Shown here: positions 44,161 through 52,936 of the stretch, in pieces | Layout of the letters: the number at the start of each line of letters is the position of its first letter | How positions within the stretch are numbered: position 1 is the stretch's first letter | Assembly: GCF_003254475.1 (NCBI RefSeq) | Contig: NZ_QFYQ01000001.1 | Span: forward strand, 1,922,001-1,986,000 | Source: Phenylobacterium soli | GTDB lineage: Bacteria; Pseudomonadota; Alphaproteobacteria; Caulobacterales; Caulobacteraceae | Reading direction: 5' to 3' | Length of the DNA stretch: 64,000 nt | Translations under genes and position numbers: made by a program | Notes under the pieces: model-generated | The model's input: the letters and a program-made list of their open reading frames with translations, nothing else | The model's database searches: none | Told to the model about the DNA's origin: nothing

Positions 44161-45927
44161 TCAAGTTGACGCAATCGTGTCCTGTGCGAGCGCTTGGGCG
44201 ACCTCCGCCATGGGAACCGTCCAGTCCCCGAGGCTCCGCTGCCGGAACAGACGGGCCGAGGGATACCAGGGGCTGTCCGCGCGCCCGAACAGCCAGCGCC
44301 AATCGGGATTGGCCGGCAGAAACACCCACACCGGCGCGCCGAGCGCTCCGGCCAGGTGGGCCAGGCTGGTGTCGACGCTGATCACGAGGTCGAGGCTGGC
44401 GACCAGCGCCGCGGTGTCGGCGAAGTCGGCGAGCTCGTCGCCCATTGCGCGCACGCCTAGCGACGCCAGCCGATCAGCCTCTTCCGGCGTGAGGTCCCGC
44501 TGCAGGCTGATCCATTCGCCTGACAGCGCGAACAGGGGCGCCAGGGCCTCGAGCGACAGGGAGCGATTGTGGTCGTTCCTGTGCCCGGGCGCGCCGCGCC
44601 AGGCGAGGCCGATGCGTCGGGCGCCTGGTCCCAGCCGATCGCGCCAGGCCGCCACGAGCTGCGGCTCTGGGGTCAGGTAGGGAATGTCGGCGGGGATCGA
44701 GGTCAGGTCCGTGCCGAACGCCAGCGGCAGGCTGAGCAGCGGACAATGGATGTCGAAGTCGGGGACCGCCTCGTCCTCGCCGATCACGGCGATCGCCGGG
44801 TCGAGGCCTTGCAGGAGCCGCTTCAGCGGCGGCTGGACGCGCAGCACGACCTTGGCCCCGCGCGCCCGGGCGAGCGGGGTATAGCGGCAGAACTGGAGGG
44901 TGTCGCCGAGGCCCTGCTCGGCATGCAGCAGCAGCGTCTTGCCGGCGATGTCGCCGTCACCGAGCCAGGCCGGCCGGTCGGCGAACGCCGAGCCGGCGGG
45001 CTCGCGCGTGCGCTTGCGGGCCTCGTAGAGCGCGAAGCCGTCGACGAGGCGGCCGAGCTGGAGGAGGAGCAGGCTCTTGTTCCAGAGCACGGTGGGGTCG
45101 CCCGGCGCCAGGGCCTCGGCGCGCTCGAAGCTCGTCAGCGCCTCCTCTCGGCGGTCCAGCAAGGCGAGCGCGGCCGCCCTGTTGAGGAGCGGCTGAGGGT
45201 CCGCCGGCGCGAGCTCGGCGGCGCGGGCGTAGGCCGGCAGGGCTTCGCCGGGCCGGTTCAAAAGGACGAGAGCGTTGCCGCGGTTGTTGTGGACCTGAGC
45301 CAGCCCCGGTTCGAGGGCGATGACGCGATCATAGGCGGCCAGGGCCTCGCGGGCGCGGCGAAGCGCGGCCAGGGCGTTCCCCCGTTCGTTGAGCAGGGCT
45401 GCGTCGTCCGGCGCCAGGGCGAGTGCGCGGTCGATCGCGGGCAGGGCCTCTGCGGCGCGGCCGAGGTCCATCAGGACGCTGCCGAGCAGGCCGTGGGCGG
45501 CCGCCTCTTCCGGCAGGCGCTCGACCAGGCCGCGGGCGGCTTCCAGCGCCTCGGGGCCGCGGCCAAGGTCGCGGAGGATCTCGGCGCGCTTGGTCAAGGC
45601 GTCGAGGAAGTCCGGCTGGAGCGCGAGGGCCCGGTCGCAGGCCGCCAGGGCCGCCTCCAGTTCGCCGAGCTGGCGCAGGCCGCCGGCCAGGTTGCTGTGG
45701 GTCGGCGCGTGCCCGGGCTGGATCGCCGCCGCCTTGCGGATCAGCTGCACGCCACGCTCCGCGCGCCCGGTCTGCAGCGCCACCACGCCGGAAAGATGCA
45801 GGGCGTCGGCATGGCCAGGCCGCGTGAGCAGGATGCGCTTGTAGAGCTTGTCCGCGGCGTCCAGGTCGCCCTGGCGGTGGAGCGTCATGGCCCGTTCCAG
45901 CGTCTCGGCGATCTTGGCGGGCGTCAT
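44161..45927 (-). CDS. TPR-GT9-like glycosyltransferase, copy 1
   Basis: A 588-residue protein. Residues 1 to about 300 are TPR repeats (for example NERGNALAALRRAREALAAY). The C-terminal half has LLLHAEQGLGDTLQFCRYTP, RIGLAWRGAPGHRNDHNRSL and VISVDTSLAHLAGALGAPVW, as in GT9 (heptosyltransferase-like) domains of bacterial TPR proteins. Such proteins are thought to glycosylate proteins or surface polysaccharide; the acceptor is unknown. Its ATG overlaps the stop of the next upstream gene (ATGA), which encodes a close relative. Confidence 0.9.
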   Translation of the reverse strand: MTPAKIAETLERAMTLHRQGDLDAADKLYKRILLTRPGHADALHLSGVVALQTGRAERGVQLIRKAAAIQPGHAPTHSNLAGGLRQLGELEAALAACDRALALQPDFLDALTKRAEILRDLGRGPEALEAARGLVERLPEEAAAHGLLGSVLMDLGRAAEALPAIDRALALAPDDAALLNERGNALAALRRAREALAAYDRVIALEPGLAQVHNNRGNALVLLNRPGEALPAYARAAELAPADPQPLLNRAAALALLDRREEALTSFERAEALAPGDPTVLWNKSLLLLQLGRLVDGFALYEARKRTREPAGSAFADRPAWLGDGDIAGKTLLLHAEQGLGDTLQFCRYTPLARARGAKVVLRVQPPLKRLLQGLDPAIAVIGEDEAVPDFDIHCPLLSLPLAFGTDLTSIPADIPYLTPEPQLVAAWRDRLGPGARRIGLAWRGAPGHRNDHNRSLSLEALAPLFALSGEWISLQRDLTPEEADRLASLGVRAMGDELADFADTAALVASLDLVISVDTSLAHLAGALGAPVWVFLPANPDWRWLFGRADSPWYPSARLFRQRSLGDWTVPMAEVAQALAQDTIAST

Positions 45928-48230
45928 GAGCGGGCGAGAGGGCTTTCGGCCAAGGTGCGGGCGAGGGCGCGGGAGACCTCGTCGATCACCGGATCCCAGG
46001 CCCCGGCGGCAGGCTGGCGGAACAGGCGGGCGCTCGGATACCACCCGGTCGTCTCGCCGGCGGCCGTCCACCGCCAGTCGGGCGGAAAGGGCAGCAGGAT
46101 CCACACCGGCTTGCCAAGGGCGCCTGCAAGGTGCGCCACGCTGGTGTCGACCGAAATGACCAGGTCGAGGCGGTCGATCAGGGCCGCGGTGTCGGCGAAG
46201 TCGCCGAGTTCGCCCGCGAAATGGCGCAGGTTCGGCAGGGCCGCGAGGCGCTCGGCGTCGCCGGGCCGGAACTCCTTCTGCAGGCAGACCCAGTCCGCGT
46301 CGGCCGCGAGCAGGGTCGTCAGCTGCTCCAGCCTCAGGGATCGGTTGTGGTCGTTCTTGTGGACGGTGCTGCCGCTCCAGACGAGGCCGATGCGTGGGCG
46401 CTTGCGGGCGCCGAGCCGCGCCTCCCATGAGCTCGCCAGGGCAGGATCCGCGACGAGATAGGACGGCGCCGCCAGCTCGCCGGGGCCGGTCAGCTCCATG
46501 GCGAGCGGGAGGCTCACGAGGGCGCACCGGTAGTCGGCCGCCACGCTCTCGTCCGGGCCGAGGATGCGGACTGCCGGCTCGAGCTGCCGGAGCAGGCGTT
46601 GCAGCGGCGCCTGTACCGAAAGGCTGACCTCGGCGCCCCGCTCGGCGAGCTTCATCGCGTGTCGGCAGAACTGGATCGTGTCGCCCAAACCCTGTTCCCA
46701 GCGGACCAGGATCCGCTTGCCGGCGATCGGCTCGGCGCCCGTCCAGTCAGGCTCCGGCCCCTGGTTCACCGCGATCGGATCGTCCTTGCGCTTGCGCCAC
46801 TCGTAGAGCTCGAAGCCTTCGCGCCAGCGTCCGAGCATCAGCAGGACGAGGCCGCGGTTCCACTGGGCGGAGCCGCCCTGGCCGTCGAGCGCCACCGCGG
46901 CGTCATAGCTCGCGAGGGACGCCTCGAACCGGCCGAGCGCCAGCAGGGCGTTGCCCCGGTTGATGTGCGCCATGGCGTAGTCGGGCTGGAGCGCGATGGC
47001 GCGATCGAACTCGCCCAGGGCTTCCTCGACGCGATTGAGGGCGAGGAGGACGAAGCCGCGGTTGTTGTGAGCCTCGGCGTGGGCCTCGTCGATCGCCAGG
47101 GCGGCGTCGTAGCTCGCCAAGGCCTCGGGCCAGCGCTTCAGTTCGAAGAGGGCCGTGCCGCGGTTGCTGAGCGCGTCGACGAAGCCGGGCTCGATGGTGA
47201 GCGCCCGCTCGAAGCTGGCCAGCGCTTCCTGCGGCCTCTTGAGGTCGGCGAGCGCCAGGCCGCGATGGTGCAGCGCCTCGGCGAAATCCGGCCGCGCCGC
47301 CAGCGCCGCCTCGCAAGCCGCCAGGGCCTCCGCGGGACGCTTCAGGTCACGCAGGGCCGCAGCGCGGTTGGCCAGCACCTCGGCGAGTCCGGGCCGCAGG
47401 GCGAGGGCGCGGTCGAAGGCGGCGAGGGCTTCTTCAGGACGCTTCAAGGCGCGCAGGGCTGCGCCGCGGTCGTTGAGGGTCTCCGCCGTCTCAGGCGCGA
47501 GAGCCAGGACGCCGTCGAGGGCGGAGAGGGCCTCGCCGGAACGGCCCAGCTTCAGCAGGGCGGAGGCGCGGTTGCGCTGCGCCTCCAGGTGGTCGGGTTG
47601 CAGGGCGAGGGCGCGCTCCAAGCTCGCCAGGGCCTCGGCGGGACGGCCGAGCGCCGCCAGGGCGGCGCCGCGCGCATTGTGGGCCGGGGCGAAGTCGGCG
47701 CGCAGCGCCAACGCCTGGTCGAGGCTCACGAGCCCTTCGGCGGGGCGGCCGAGGTCCACCAGGGCCGCGCCGCGGTTGCTGTGGGCTTCGACGTACCCGG
47801 GATCGAGGCGCAGCGCCTCATCGTAGGCCTCAAGGGCTTCGGCACGTCGGCCAAGGTCGGCCAGGGCGTTGCCTCGGCTGTTGTGAGTGGCGGCCGCATC
47901 CGACTGCAAGGCGAGCGCGCGATCGAGGGCGGCCAAGGCCTCGGACGATCGCCCGAGCTGCATCAGGCCCATGGCCAGATTGGCGTGAGCTGCGGCGACC
48001 TCGGGCTTGGCGCGGACGGCCTGGGCGATCCGCGCGACGCCGGCTTCGGTGCGGCCCGTCTGGAGGAGAAGGACGCCCGACAGGTGCAGGGCGTCGAACT
48101 GCTCCGGCGCGTCGACGAGGATCGCGGCATAGGCCTGTTCGGCGCGGGCGAAATCGCACTGCTGATGGAAGCCGACCGCCTCCTGCAGCCGCCCCCGCAG
48201 GCCCTCCGCCTCGTGTCCGTCCGCGCCCAT
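45924..48230 (-). CDS. TPR-GT9-like glycosyltransferase, copy 2 (long TPR array)
   Basis: A 768-residue relative of the following gene with a longer TPR array, about fourteen repeats to residue 480 (for example AHNARGAALAALGRPAEALA). The GT9-like part has ILVRWEQGLGDTIQFCRHAM, RIGLVWSGSTVHKNDHNRSL and VISVDTSVAHLAGALGKPVW. The two copies share domain order and key motifs, so they arose by tandem duplication followed by TPR expansion or loss. GGGGGA lies very near the ATG. It starts the two-gene leftward operon. Confidence 0.9.
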   Translation of the reverse strand: MGADGHEAEGLRGRLQEAVGFHQQCDFARAEQAYAAILVDAPEQFDALHLSGVLLLQTGRTEAGVARIAQAVRAKPEVAAAHANLAMGLMQLGRSSEALAALDRALALQSDAAATHNSRGNALADLGRRAEALEAYDEALRLDPGYVEAHSNRGAALVDLGRPAEGLVSLDQALALRADFAPAHNARGAALAALGRPAEALASLERALALQPDHLEAQRNRASALLKLGRSGEALSALDGVLALAPETAETLNDRGAALRALKRPEEALAAFDRALALRPGLAEVLANRAAALRDLKRPAEALAACEAALAARPDFAEALHHRGLALADLKRPQEALASFERALTIEPGFVDALSNRGTALFELKRWPEALASYDAALAIDEAHAEAHNNRGFVLLALNRVEEALGEFDRAIALQPDYAMAHINRGNALLALGRFEASLASYDAAVALDGQGGSAQWNRGLVLLMLGRWREGFELYEWRKRKDDPIAVNQGPEPDWTGAEPIAGKRILVRWEQGLGDTIQFCRHAMKLAERGAEVSLSVQAPLQRLLRQLEPAVRILGPDESVAADYRCALVSLPLAMELTGPGELAAPSYLVADPALASSWEARLGARKRPRIGLVWSGSTVHKNDHNRSLRLEQLTTLLAADADWVCLQKEFRPGDAERLAALPNLRHFAGELGDFADTAALIDRLDLVISVDTSVAHLAGALGKPVWILLPFPPDWRWTAAGETTGWYPSARLFRQPAAGAWDPVIDEVSRALARTLAESPLARS

Positions 48231-48309
48231 GTCCCCCGCCGCGCCGTGAAGCGACTCCGACGGTCAGACTAGCACCTGGGAAATGTCGGAGACGACGGCG
48301 AAAGCGCCG

Positions 48310-48465
48310 TCAGATGCGCAGCAGGATGCGGCCGAGGAACCACCAGAACGAGCCGGCGAGCATCATCGCGCCGAGCAGCGTGGCAAGCCGCGTCAGGTTC
48401 AGTCGCCGGCCGTCCGGCTCGTCGTCCAGCCCATCGTGGGGCCGGTAAAGGTCGAAATGAGTCAT
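48310..48465 (-). CDS. 51-residue single-pass membrane protein
   Basis: A short frame starting MTHFDLYRPHDGLDDEPDGR, an acidic soluble head, then one hydrophobic helix LATLLGAMMLAGSFWWFLGR and a short basic tail LRI. The layout of a soluble head and C-terminal helix is typical of small inner-membrane subunits. AGGG lies about 10 bases before the ATG. It is divergent from the PepSY-type gene and not linked to the glycosyltransferases by overlap. No family is recognised. Confidence 0.6.
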   Translation of the reverse strand: MTHFDLYRPHDGLDDEPDGRRLNLTRLATLLGAMMLAGSFWWFLGRILLRI

Positions 48466-48778
48466 GGCGTTAGGCCCTGTTCATCGTCGCAGCGCACCCG
48501 GCCCGTCCCCGCTGCGCTGCAAGCCCGAGATATGTGCGCTGCAGCAGAGCCTCAATGCGGGTGGGTACTCAGTCTGGGTGCGCGGCCCGAGCCGAGACGG
48601 TTTGTGTTACTCATCATGGGGGAAACCGCCGTTTTGCCGCCGCGGCGGCGATCGGGCGCAATGCGAGGAAGCGGGATCGCGCGCCCAGATCCAGATCAAC
48701 GACGGTTCTGAAACGCTGGCGCGTGTAAGGACCACCACGGAAGTCGATTCCGCCGGCGTCCATCCAAGGAGTTCACGA
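48466..48778. other. 313-base intergenic region
   Basis: It holds the divergent promoters of the small membrane protein and the PepSY-type gene. A 14-base GC palindrome (48636-48649) is the only regular element seen. No convincing gene lies here; the frame running in from the left into the PepSY-type gene lacks coding character. Confidence 0.55.
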
Positions 48779-49306
48779 GTGACCGCCACGGCTCAAGCCG
48801 CACGCAACCGCGCGCCAGCGCGCCGGATCAATCCGCGTCTGCTGCGCGATCTGCACCTCTATCTGGCGGTCCTGTTCGCGCCGGCCATCATCTTCTTCGC
48901 GGTCACCGGGGCGGTGCAGGTGCTCGGCCTCCACGAGGCGAGCCGGGACGGCGGCGGCTACAAGCCCGCGCCGCTCGTCGAGAAGCTCGCCCAGGTGCAC
49001 ATCCACCAGCGCTTCGCCGAGCCGCCGCGGCGCAACGCTGCGCGACCGGCGGCTGGGCCGGGCGCGCCGGGTGCGCCGACTGCAACCGCCGCGCCCCAGG
49101 CGCAGCCTGCGGCCCAGGCGGCCCGCCGCGGGCCCAGCCTCGGCACGCGGCTCGTGAAGTGGTTCTTCGCCGCCAGCGCGGTGGGCCTCACCCTGTCCGG
49201 GCTGCTGGGCGTCTGGATCGCGGTGACCCAGTCGCGTCAGCGCAAGCTCGCCTGGGCTCTGCTGGCCATCGGCGCGGTCATCCCCCTGGCCTTCCTGGCG
49301 TTCTGA
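48779..49306 (+). CDS. PepSY-associated TM helix protein
   Basis: A 175-residue membrane protein. The first helix region LLRDLHLYLAVLFAPAIIFF resembles the PepSY_TM entry helix. An alanine/proline-rich loop of about 70 residues follows, then VKWFFAASAVGLTLSGLLGV and a last helix LAWALLAIGAVIPLAFLAF. PepSY_TM proteins are often encoded with TonB receptors and iron-related reductases. The GTG at 48779 has AAGGAG 7 bases upstream, better than any ATG. The next gene is convergent, 17 bases away. Confidence 0.78.
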   Translation: MTATAQAARNRAPARRINPRLLRDLHLYLAVLFAPAIIFFAVTGAVQVLGLHEASRDGGGYKPAPLVEKLAQVHIHQRFAEPPRRNAARPAAGPGAPGAPTATAAPQAQPAAQAARRGPSLGTRLVKWFFAASAVGLTLSGLLGVWIAVTQSRQRKLAWALLAIGAVIPLAFLAF

Positions 49307-49323
49307 AAGCGAGGACCTGGGCC

Positions 49324-49986
49324 TCAGCCGCCGGCCTTGGCCTTGGCCTTGGCGAGCAGGGCCAGGGCCTCGGCCTTGCGGCCCTGGTCGGCGACCTCGC
49401 GGCCGGGGCGCGGGGGCGCCGCGAGCGCCTTCTGCAGCGCCTTCTCGGCGCCGGCGTAGTCGCCCTGGCGCAGCAGCATGTCGCCGAGGAAGTAGTTGGG
49501 GTCGAGCCCGTTCGGGTTCACCGCCAGCGCCTTGTGCAGATAGGCGCCGGCCTTGGCCTTGTCGCCGAAGCCGATCGGGAAGCCGGGCACCTGGTAATAG
49601 AGCGAGCCCAGGCTGGTGTAGACCGAGCCGTCGCCAAGCGCGTTCGGGTTGAGCTTCTCAGCCTGTTCGAGCGTGGCCTTGGCCGACTTGACCAGCCCCA
49701 GCGCGCCCATGCCGCCCTTCGCGCCCGCCTCGGTCGAGAGCGCGATGGCTTTCCAGACGAGGGGTTCGGCGCGGCCGGGGAACTGTCGCGCGACCGCGTC
49801 GGCCTCTTGGGCGAGGGCGTCAGCCTGGGCGGCGCGGGCGCTCTGCGGGACCTGGTAGTTCAGGTGGTCCCAGGTCCGGGCCAGCCCGCCGACCTTGGCG
49901 TCCAGGGCGGGGTTGTCGCTCGCCGCGGCCGCGCCGCAGGCGAGGAAGGCGGCCGCCGCGGCGGCCAGCATCAGGTACTTTCGCAT
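49324..49986 (-). CDS. periplasmic TPR-repeat protein
   Basis: A 220-residue exported protein with signal peptide MRKYLMLAAAAAAFLACGAA and TPR-like helices (LVWKAIALSTEAGAKGGMGA, then ANPNYFLGDMLLRQGDYAGA-like repeats near residue 165). The last 40 residues are lysine/alanine-rich. It is the last gene of the leftward operon, 22 bases after the SDR stop, with AAGGATC upstream. It resembles the T-component proteins of periplasmic transport systems in general shape. Its role beside the ligase, diiron enzyme and SDR is unknown. Confidence 0.82.
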   Translation of the reverse strand: MRKYLMLAAAAAAFLACGAAAASDNPALDAKVGGLARTWDHLNYQVPQSARAAQADALAQEADAVARQFPGRAEPLVWKAIALSTEAGAKGGMGALGLVKSAKATLEQAEKLNPNALGDGSVYTSLGSLYYQVPGFPIGFGDKAKAGAYLHKALAVNPNGLDPNYFLGDMLLRQGDYAGAEKALQKALAAPPRPGREVADQGRKAEALALLAKAKAKAGG

Positions 49987-50008
49987 TTCGATACAGATCC
50001 TTGGAATA

Positions 50009-50809
50009 TCAGGCGAAAAGCTTGGCGACTTCGCGGTCGCCCGCGGCCAGGGCGCGGTCCACGAGACCAGGCGCCAGGGCGTTCAGACGGACGAAGACGG
50101 CTTCTGGGAAGCCCAGGTAGACGTCGCCCCGTCGGCCGGCGATGGACTCGACGATGCGGCCGGCGATCTTGTCCGGATCGTCCATGGCCATCTTCGTGCG
50201 GGCCGCGAACTCCAGCACCTTGGGGCTGTTGAAGCCGGTCTTGACGGCGCGGGGCGCGATGTAGGTCACGTCGATCCCGCTGCCGGCCACCTCGCGGCGG
50301 AGCGCCTGGCTGAAGCCGCGCAGGCCCGCCTTGGAGCTCGAGTAGGTGGCGAAGTGGGCGAAGTTGATGGAGCCGAAGATCGAGCCGACATTGACGATCT
50401 GGCCCGAGCCGCGCGCCCGCATCCCCGGCAGCACCGCCTGGGTGAGCCGAACCGGCGCCACCAGGTTGACCATGTAGGTGGTCTGCAGATGCGCCGGGGT
50501 CTGGCTCTCGACCGGCCCGAAGTGCTGCACCCCGGCGAGGTTCACGAGGATGTCGACCGGGCGGTCGTCGAGCTGCAGGGCGGCCTCCTCCAACCCTTCG
50601 GCCGAGGCGAGATCGCAGCGCAGAAAATCGACCGGCAGGTTGCGCGGCGGCTGGCGGTCCATGACCGTGACCTTCGCGCCCTCGGCGTCGAGCAGCAGGG
50701 CGATGCGCGAGCCCAGTTCGCCGGAGCCGCCGGTGATCAGGACGCGCTTGCTCTCAAGAGACATGTTTTCGGGCGACCTGTTCTTAGGCGAGCTGCTCTT
50801 AGGCGACAT
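50009..50809 (-). CDS. short-chain dehydrogenase/reductase
   Basis: A 266-residue SDR. The nucleotide motif is LITGGSGELGSRIALLL at residues 24-40; the catalytic Tyr156 and Lys160 are in FATYSSSKAGL, with a serine in VNVGSIFGS. It should oxidise or reduce a carbonyl or alcohol with NAD(P)H. The ATG at 50809 lies inside the 3' end of the diiron-enzyme gene, so the start is coupled. The first 15 residues are a short threefold S-P-K/E repeat; a second ATG at 50764 would skip it. In the operon it may reduce the aldehyde or oxidise the alcohol formed from the activated acid. Confidence 0.9.
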   Translation of the reverse strand: MSPKSSSPKNRSPENMSLESKRVLITGGSGELGSRIALLLDAEGAKVTVMDRQPPRNLPVDFLRCDLASAEGLEEAALQLDDRPVDILVNLAGVQHFGPVESQTPAHLQTTYMVNLVAPVRLTQAVLPGMRARGSGQIVNVGSIFGSINFAHFATYSSSKAGLRGFSQALRREVAGSGIDVTYIAPRAVKTGFNSPKVLEFAARTKMAMDDPDKIAGRIVESIAGRRGDVYLGFPEAVFVRLNALAPGLVDRALAAGDREVAKLFA

Positions 50810-51470
50810 GGGCGATGCTCCGTTCGTGCGGGATGGCGCGGAACATGTCCGCGAACAGCCGGAAGACGTTCCTCGCGACCTCGATGACCGCCGCCTGGTC
50901 GGCCGCGTCGTCCACCTGGCCCATGAGCTCGGCGAAGAAGGCCATGTGCTGCTGGTCGAGCGATCCGTGTGAGGTGAGATAGGAGAAACATTCCGGGCCG
51001 AGGCCCAGGGACTCCGCGACCGCCGAGGCGCCGCTCGTGGCCAGGGCGATGCTCGTCCCCTCGAGCACGAAGATCATCCCGAAGAGCCCCATCGGGTTCA
51101 CATGGCTCACATAGTCGTAGGCGTAGGCGACCATGGCTGCGGTCTGCGGCGCCGGCCCGGAGGCGCGCACCGCCTCGGCGTCGCCGCCGGCGTTGGCGAT
51201 GTCGCGCAGGATCCACTGCTCGTGGCCGGTCTCCTCCTCGACGTACTCGAGGAGGGCGTCCCGGAAACGGGCCCGGCTGTCGTCCATCTCGCGCGCGGCG
51301 AGCCGGAGCAGAGGCACGGTGTGGCTCACGTGGTGATAGGCCTGCGCGAGATAGAGCACGTAGGTCTCGCGGGAGATCTTGCCCTGCAGCCCGTCCAGGA
51401 TCTGAGGCACGGTGAACAGCAGGTTTCGTTCGGCGGCGGTCTCGCGCGCCAGGACTTCGAAGAACGACAT
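50799..51470 (-). CDS. haem-oxygenase-like diiron enzyme (TenA/UndA-type iron-containing redox enzyme)
   Basis: A 223-residue all-helical protein of the iron-containing redox family formerly named TenA/PqqC-like. Candidate metal ligands are His47/His50 in AYHHVSH, Glu80 and His83 in EEETGHEQW, Glu137 in FVLEGTS, and His168, Asp172 and His175 in SHGSLDQQHM. The best known relatives are UndA (fatty acid to terminal alkene), BesC and SznF-type oxygenases. Being directly after an acyl-activating enzyme, it could act on a fatty or amino acid. It starts 8 bases after the ligase stop; the ribosome site is weak. Confidence 0.85.
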   Translation of the reverse strand: MSFFEVLARETAAERNLLFTVPQILDGLQGKISRETYVLYLAQAYHHVSHTVPLLRLAAREMDDSRARFRDALLEYVEEETGHEQWILRDIANAGGDAEAVRASGPAPQTAAMVAYAYDYVSHVNPMGLFGMIFVLEGTSIALATSGASAVAESLGLGPECFSYLTSHGSLDQQHMAFFAELMGQVDDAADQAAVIEVARNVFRLFADMFRAIPHERSIAHVA

Positions 51471-51478
51471 GGGTGGGA

Positions 51479-52936
51479 TCAGCTCTCGGCTTCGATGAAA
51501 TCGCGGTGGGTCTCGCGCAGAGTCGCGCGTCTCGGCCGCCCGTTGGCGGTCACCTCGTCGGCCAGGGGGTCGAGCGGCGGCCGCAGCCGCCACCGCCCGA
51601 TCCGGGCGTAGGAGGGTAGGGCGGCGTTGGCGCGGGCCACGGCCGCCTCGAGGTCGTCGGGCGTCACCGCCGGCGTCGAGGGCACGAGGAGGGCGCAGAG
51701 CTCGGGCGCGCCGTCGCCGAAGACGATGGACTGGGCGATCTCCGGCTGGGCGAGCAGCTCGCTCTCCACCCACTCGGGCGAGACGTTGCGCCCGAAGGAG
51801 GTGATCAGCACGTTTGACTTGCGGCCGACCACGGAGACGTAGCCGTCCGCGTCCATCGTGCAGAGATCGCCGGTGTGAACCGGCCCGTCCTGCCGCGGAC
51901 CGCCCACATAGCCCAGGAAGGGCCGCGGTCCAGCGACCAGCTCTCCGTCGGCCTCGAGGCGGACCTCGAGGTGCGGCAGGACGCGGCCGGCCGTGCCCGT
52001 CCGATCGGCCCAGGGGGTATTGAGGGCGACGACCGAACCGCACTCGCTCAGGCCGTAACCCTCGTAGGCGGGAACGCCCACGGCGCGGGCCCCGGCGATG
52101 AGCTTGGAAGAGACCCTCGCGCCGCCCACCGCCACGAGGCGCAGGTTCGGCAGGCGCCGCCCGCTGAAGCCGAGCCAGAGCACGAGGCCGCGCAGTAGCT
52201 CGGGAACGAGGATCAGGCTGGTGACGCCGTCACGCTCCACGACGTCGATCAGGCGGCCGATGTCGGGCCGTTGGCCGGGGGCGAAGCCGATCTCGGCGAG
52301 CGGCAGGGCCTGGTAGCAGCCGCCCGCCAGCAGCACGGGGTAGAGGCCGGCGACGTTCTCCAGCAGGACCCCGAGTGGCAGGACCGCCATGTGCCGATCC
52401 GCGAAGGGCGCGCCGATGACCTCGACGATCGAGGCCGCGACGGCTTCGAGCTGGGCCTGGGACAGGCAGACGCCCTTGGGCCGGCCGGTCGAGCCCGAGG
52501 TGTAGGTGATCTTCGCGGTCCCGGCGTGCAGCGGCCGTGGGAGTAGGCCCAGCCGCCGCGCCGCGACCGGCGCGCCGGCGATCTCCGCCGCGGGGTCGAG
52601 GGCGCCGGCCGGAGGCCGGAGGATGGCGCAGGCGCCGGCGTCGCGCAGCGCGTGCTGGACCTGGTCCGGCGTGAAGAACGGCGGCAGCGGCAGGCTGGGG
52701 CGCCCCAGCCGGATCAGAGCCAGGTCGAGGACCACCCAGGCCGGACCGTTGTCGAGGGCGATGGCCACAGGCGCGCCAGGCGCGGCGTCGGAGAGGCGCT
52801 CCTCCAGCCACTCGGCGGTGCGTCGCACCTTGCGCTCAAGCTGGGCGTAGGTGATCGCCCGGCCTTCGCCGACCAGGGCTGTCGCGTGCGGCCGTTCCGC
52901 CGCATGGCGGGCGAGGGCCTCAAGGACCTTGCTCAT
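51479..52936 (-). CDS. AMP-dependent acyl ligase/synthetase
   Basis: A 485-residue ANL-superfamily enzyme. The phosphate loop is ITYTSGSTGRPKGV, with YGLSECGS and VHTGDLCTMDADGY further on and the hinge VVGRKSNV. At the C-terminus, where family members have a catalytic lysine in a GK-x-x-R context, this protein reads TANGRPRRATLRE, so arginine replaces the usual lysine. It should activate a carboxylic acid as acyl-AMP, perhaps passing it to CoA or an amine. It overlaps the hemolysin-family gene by 4 bases and is followed by the diiron enzyme. Confidence 0.92.
   Translation of the reverse strand: MSKVLEALARHAAERPHATALVGEGRAITYAQLERKVRRTAEWLEERLSDAAPGAPVAIALDNGPAWVVLDLALIRLGRPSLPLPPFFTPDQVQHALRDAGACAILRPPAGALDPAAEIAGAPVAARRLGLLPRPLHAGTAKITYTSGSTGRPKGVCLSQAQLEAVAASIVEVIGAPFADRHMAVLPLGVLLENVAGLYPVLLAGGCYQALPLAEIGFAPGQRPDIGRLIDVVERDGVTSLILVPELLRGLVLWLGFSGRRLPNLRLVAVGGARVSSKLIAGARAVGVPAYEGYGLSECGSVVALNTPWADRTGTAGRVLPHLEVRLEADGELVAGPRPFLGYVGGPRQDGPVHTGDLCTMDADGYVSVVGRKSNVLITSFGRNVSPEWVESELLAQPEIAQSIVFGDGAPELCALLVPSTPAVTPDDLEAAVARANAALPSYARIGRWRLRPPLDPLADEVTANGRPRRATLRETHRDFIEAES

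Noticed and set aside
48636..48649. Perfect 14-base GC palindrome
   Set aside because: Only G and C in a GC-rich genome; no repeat of the motif or positional support.
48464..48778. In-frame extension of the PepSY-type gene to the left
   Set aside because: Low coding character and a better GTG with AAGGAG at 48779.
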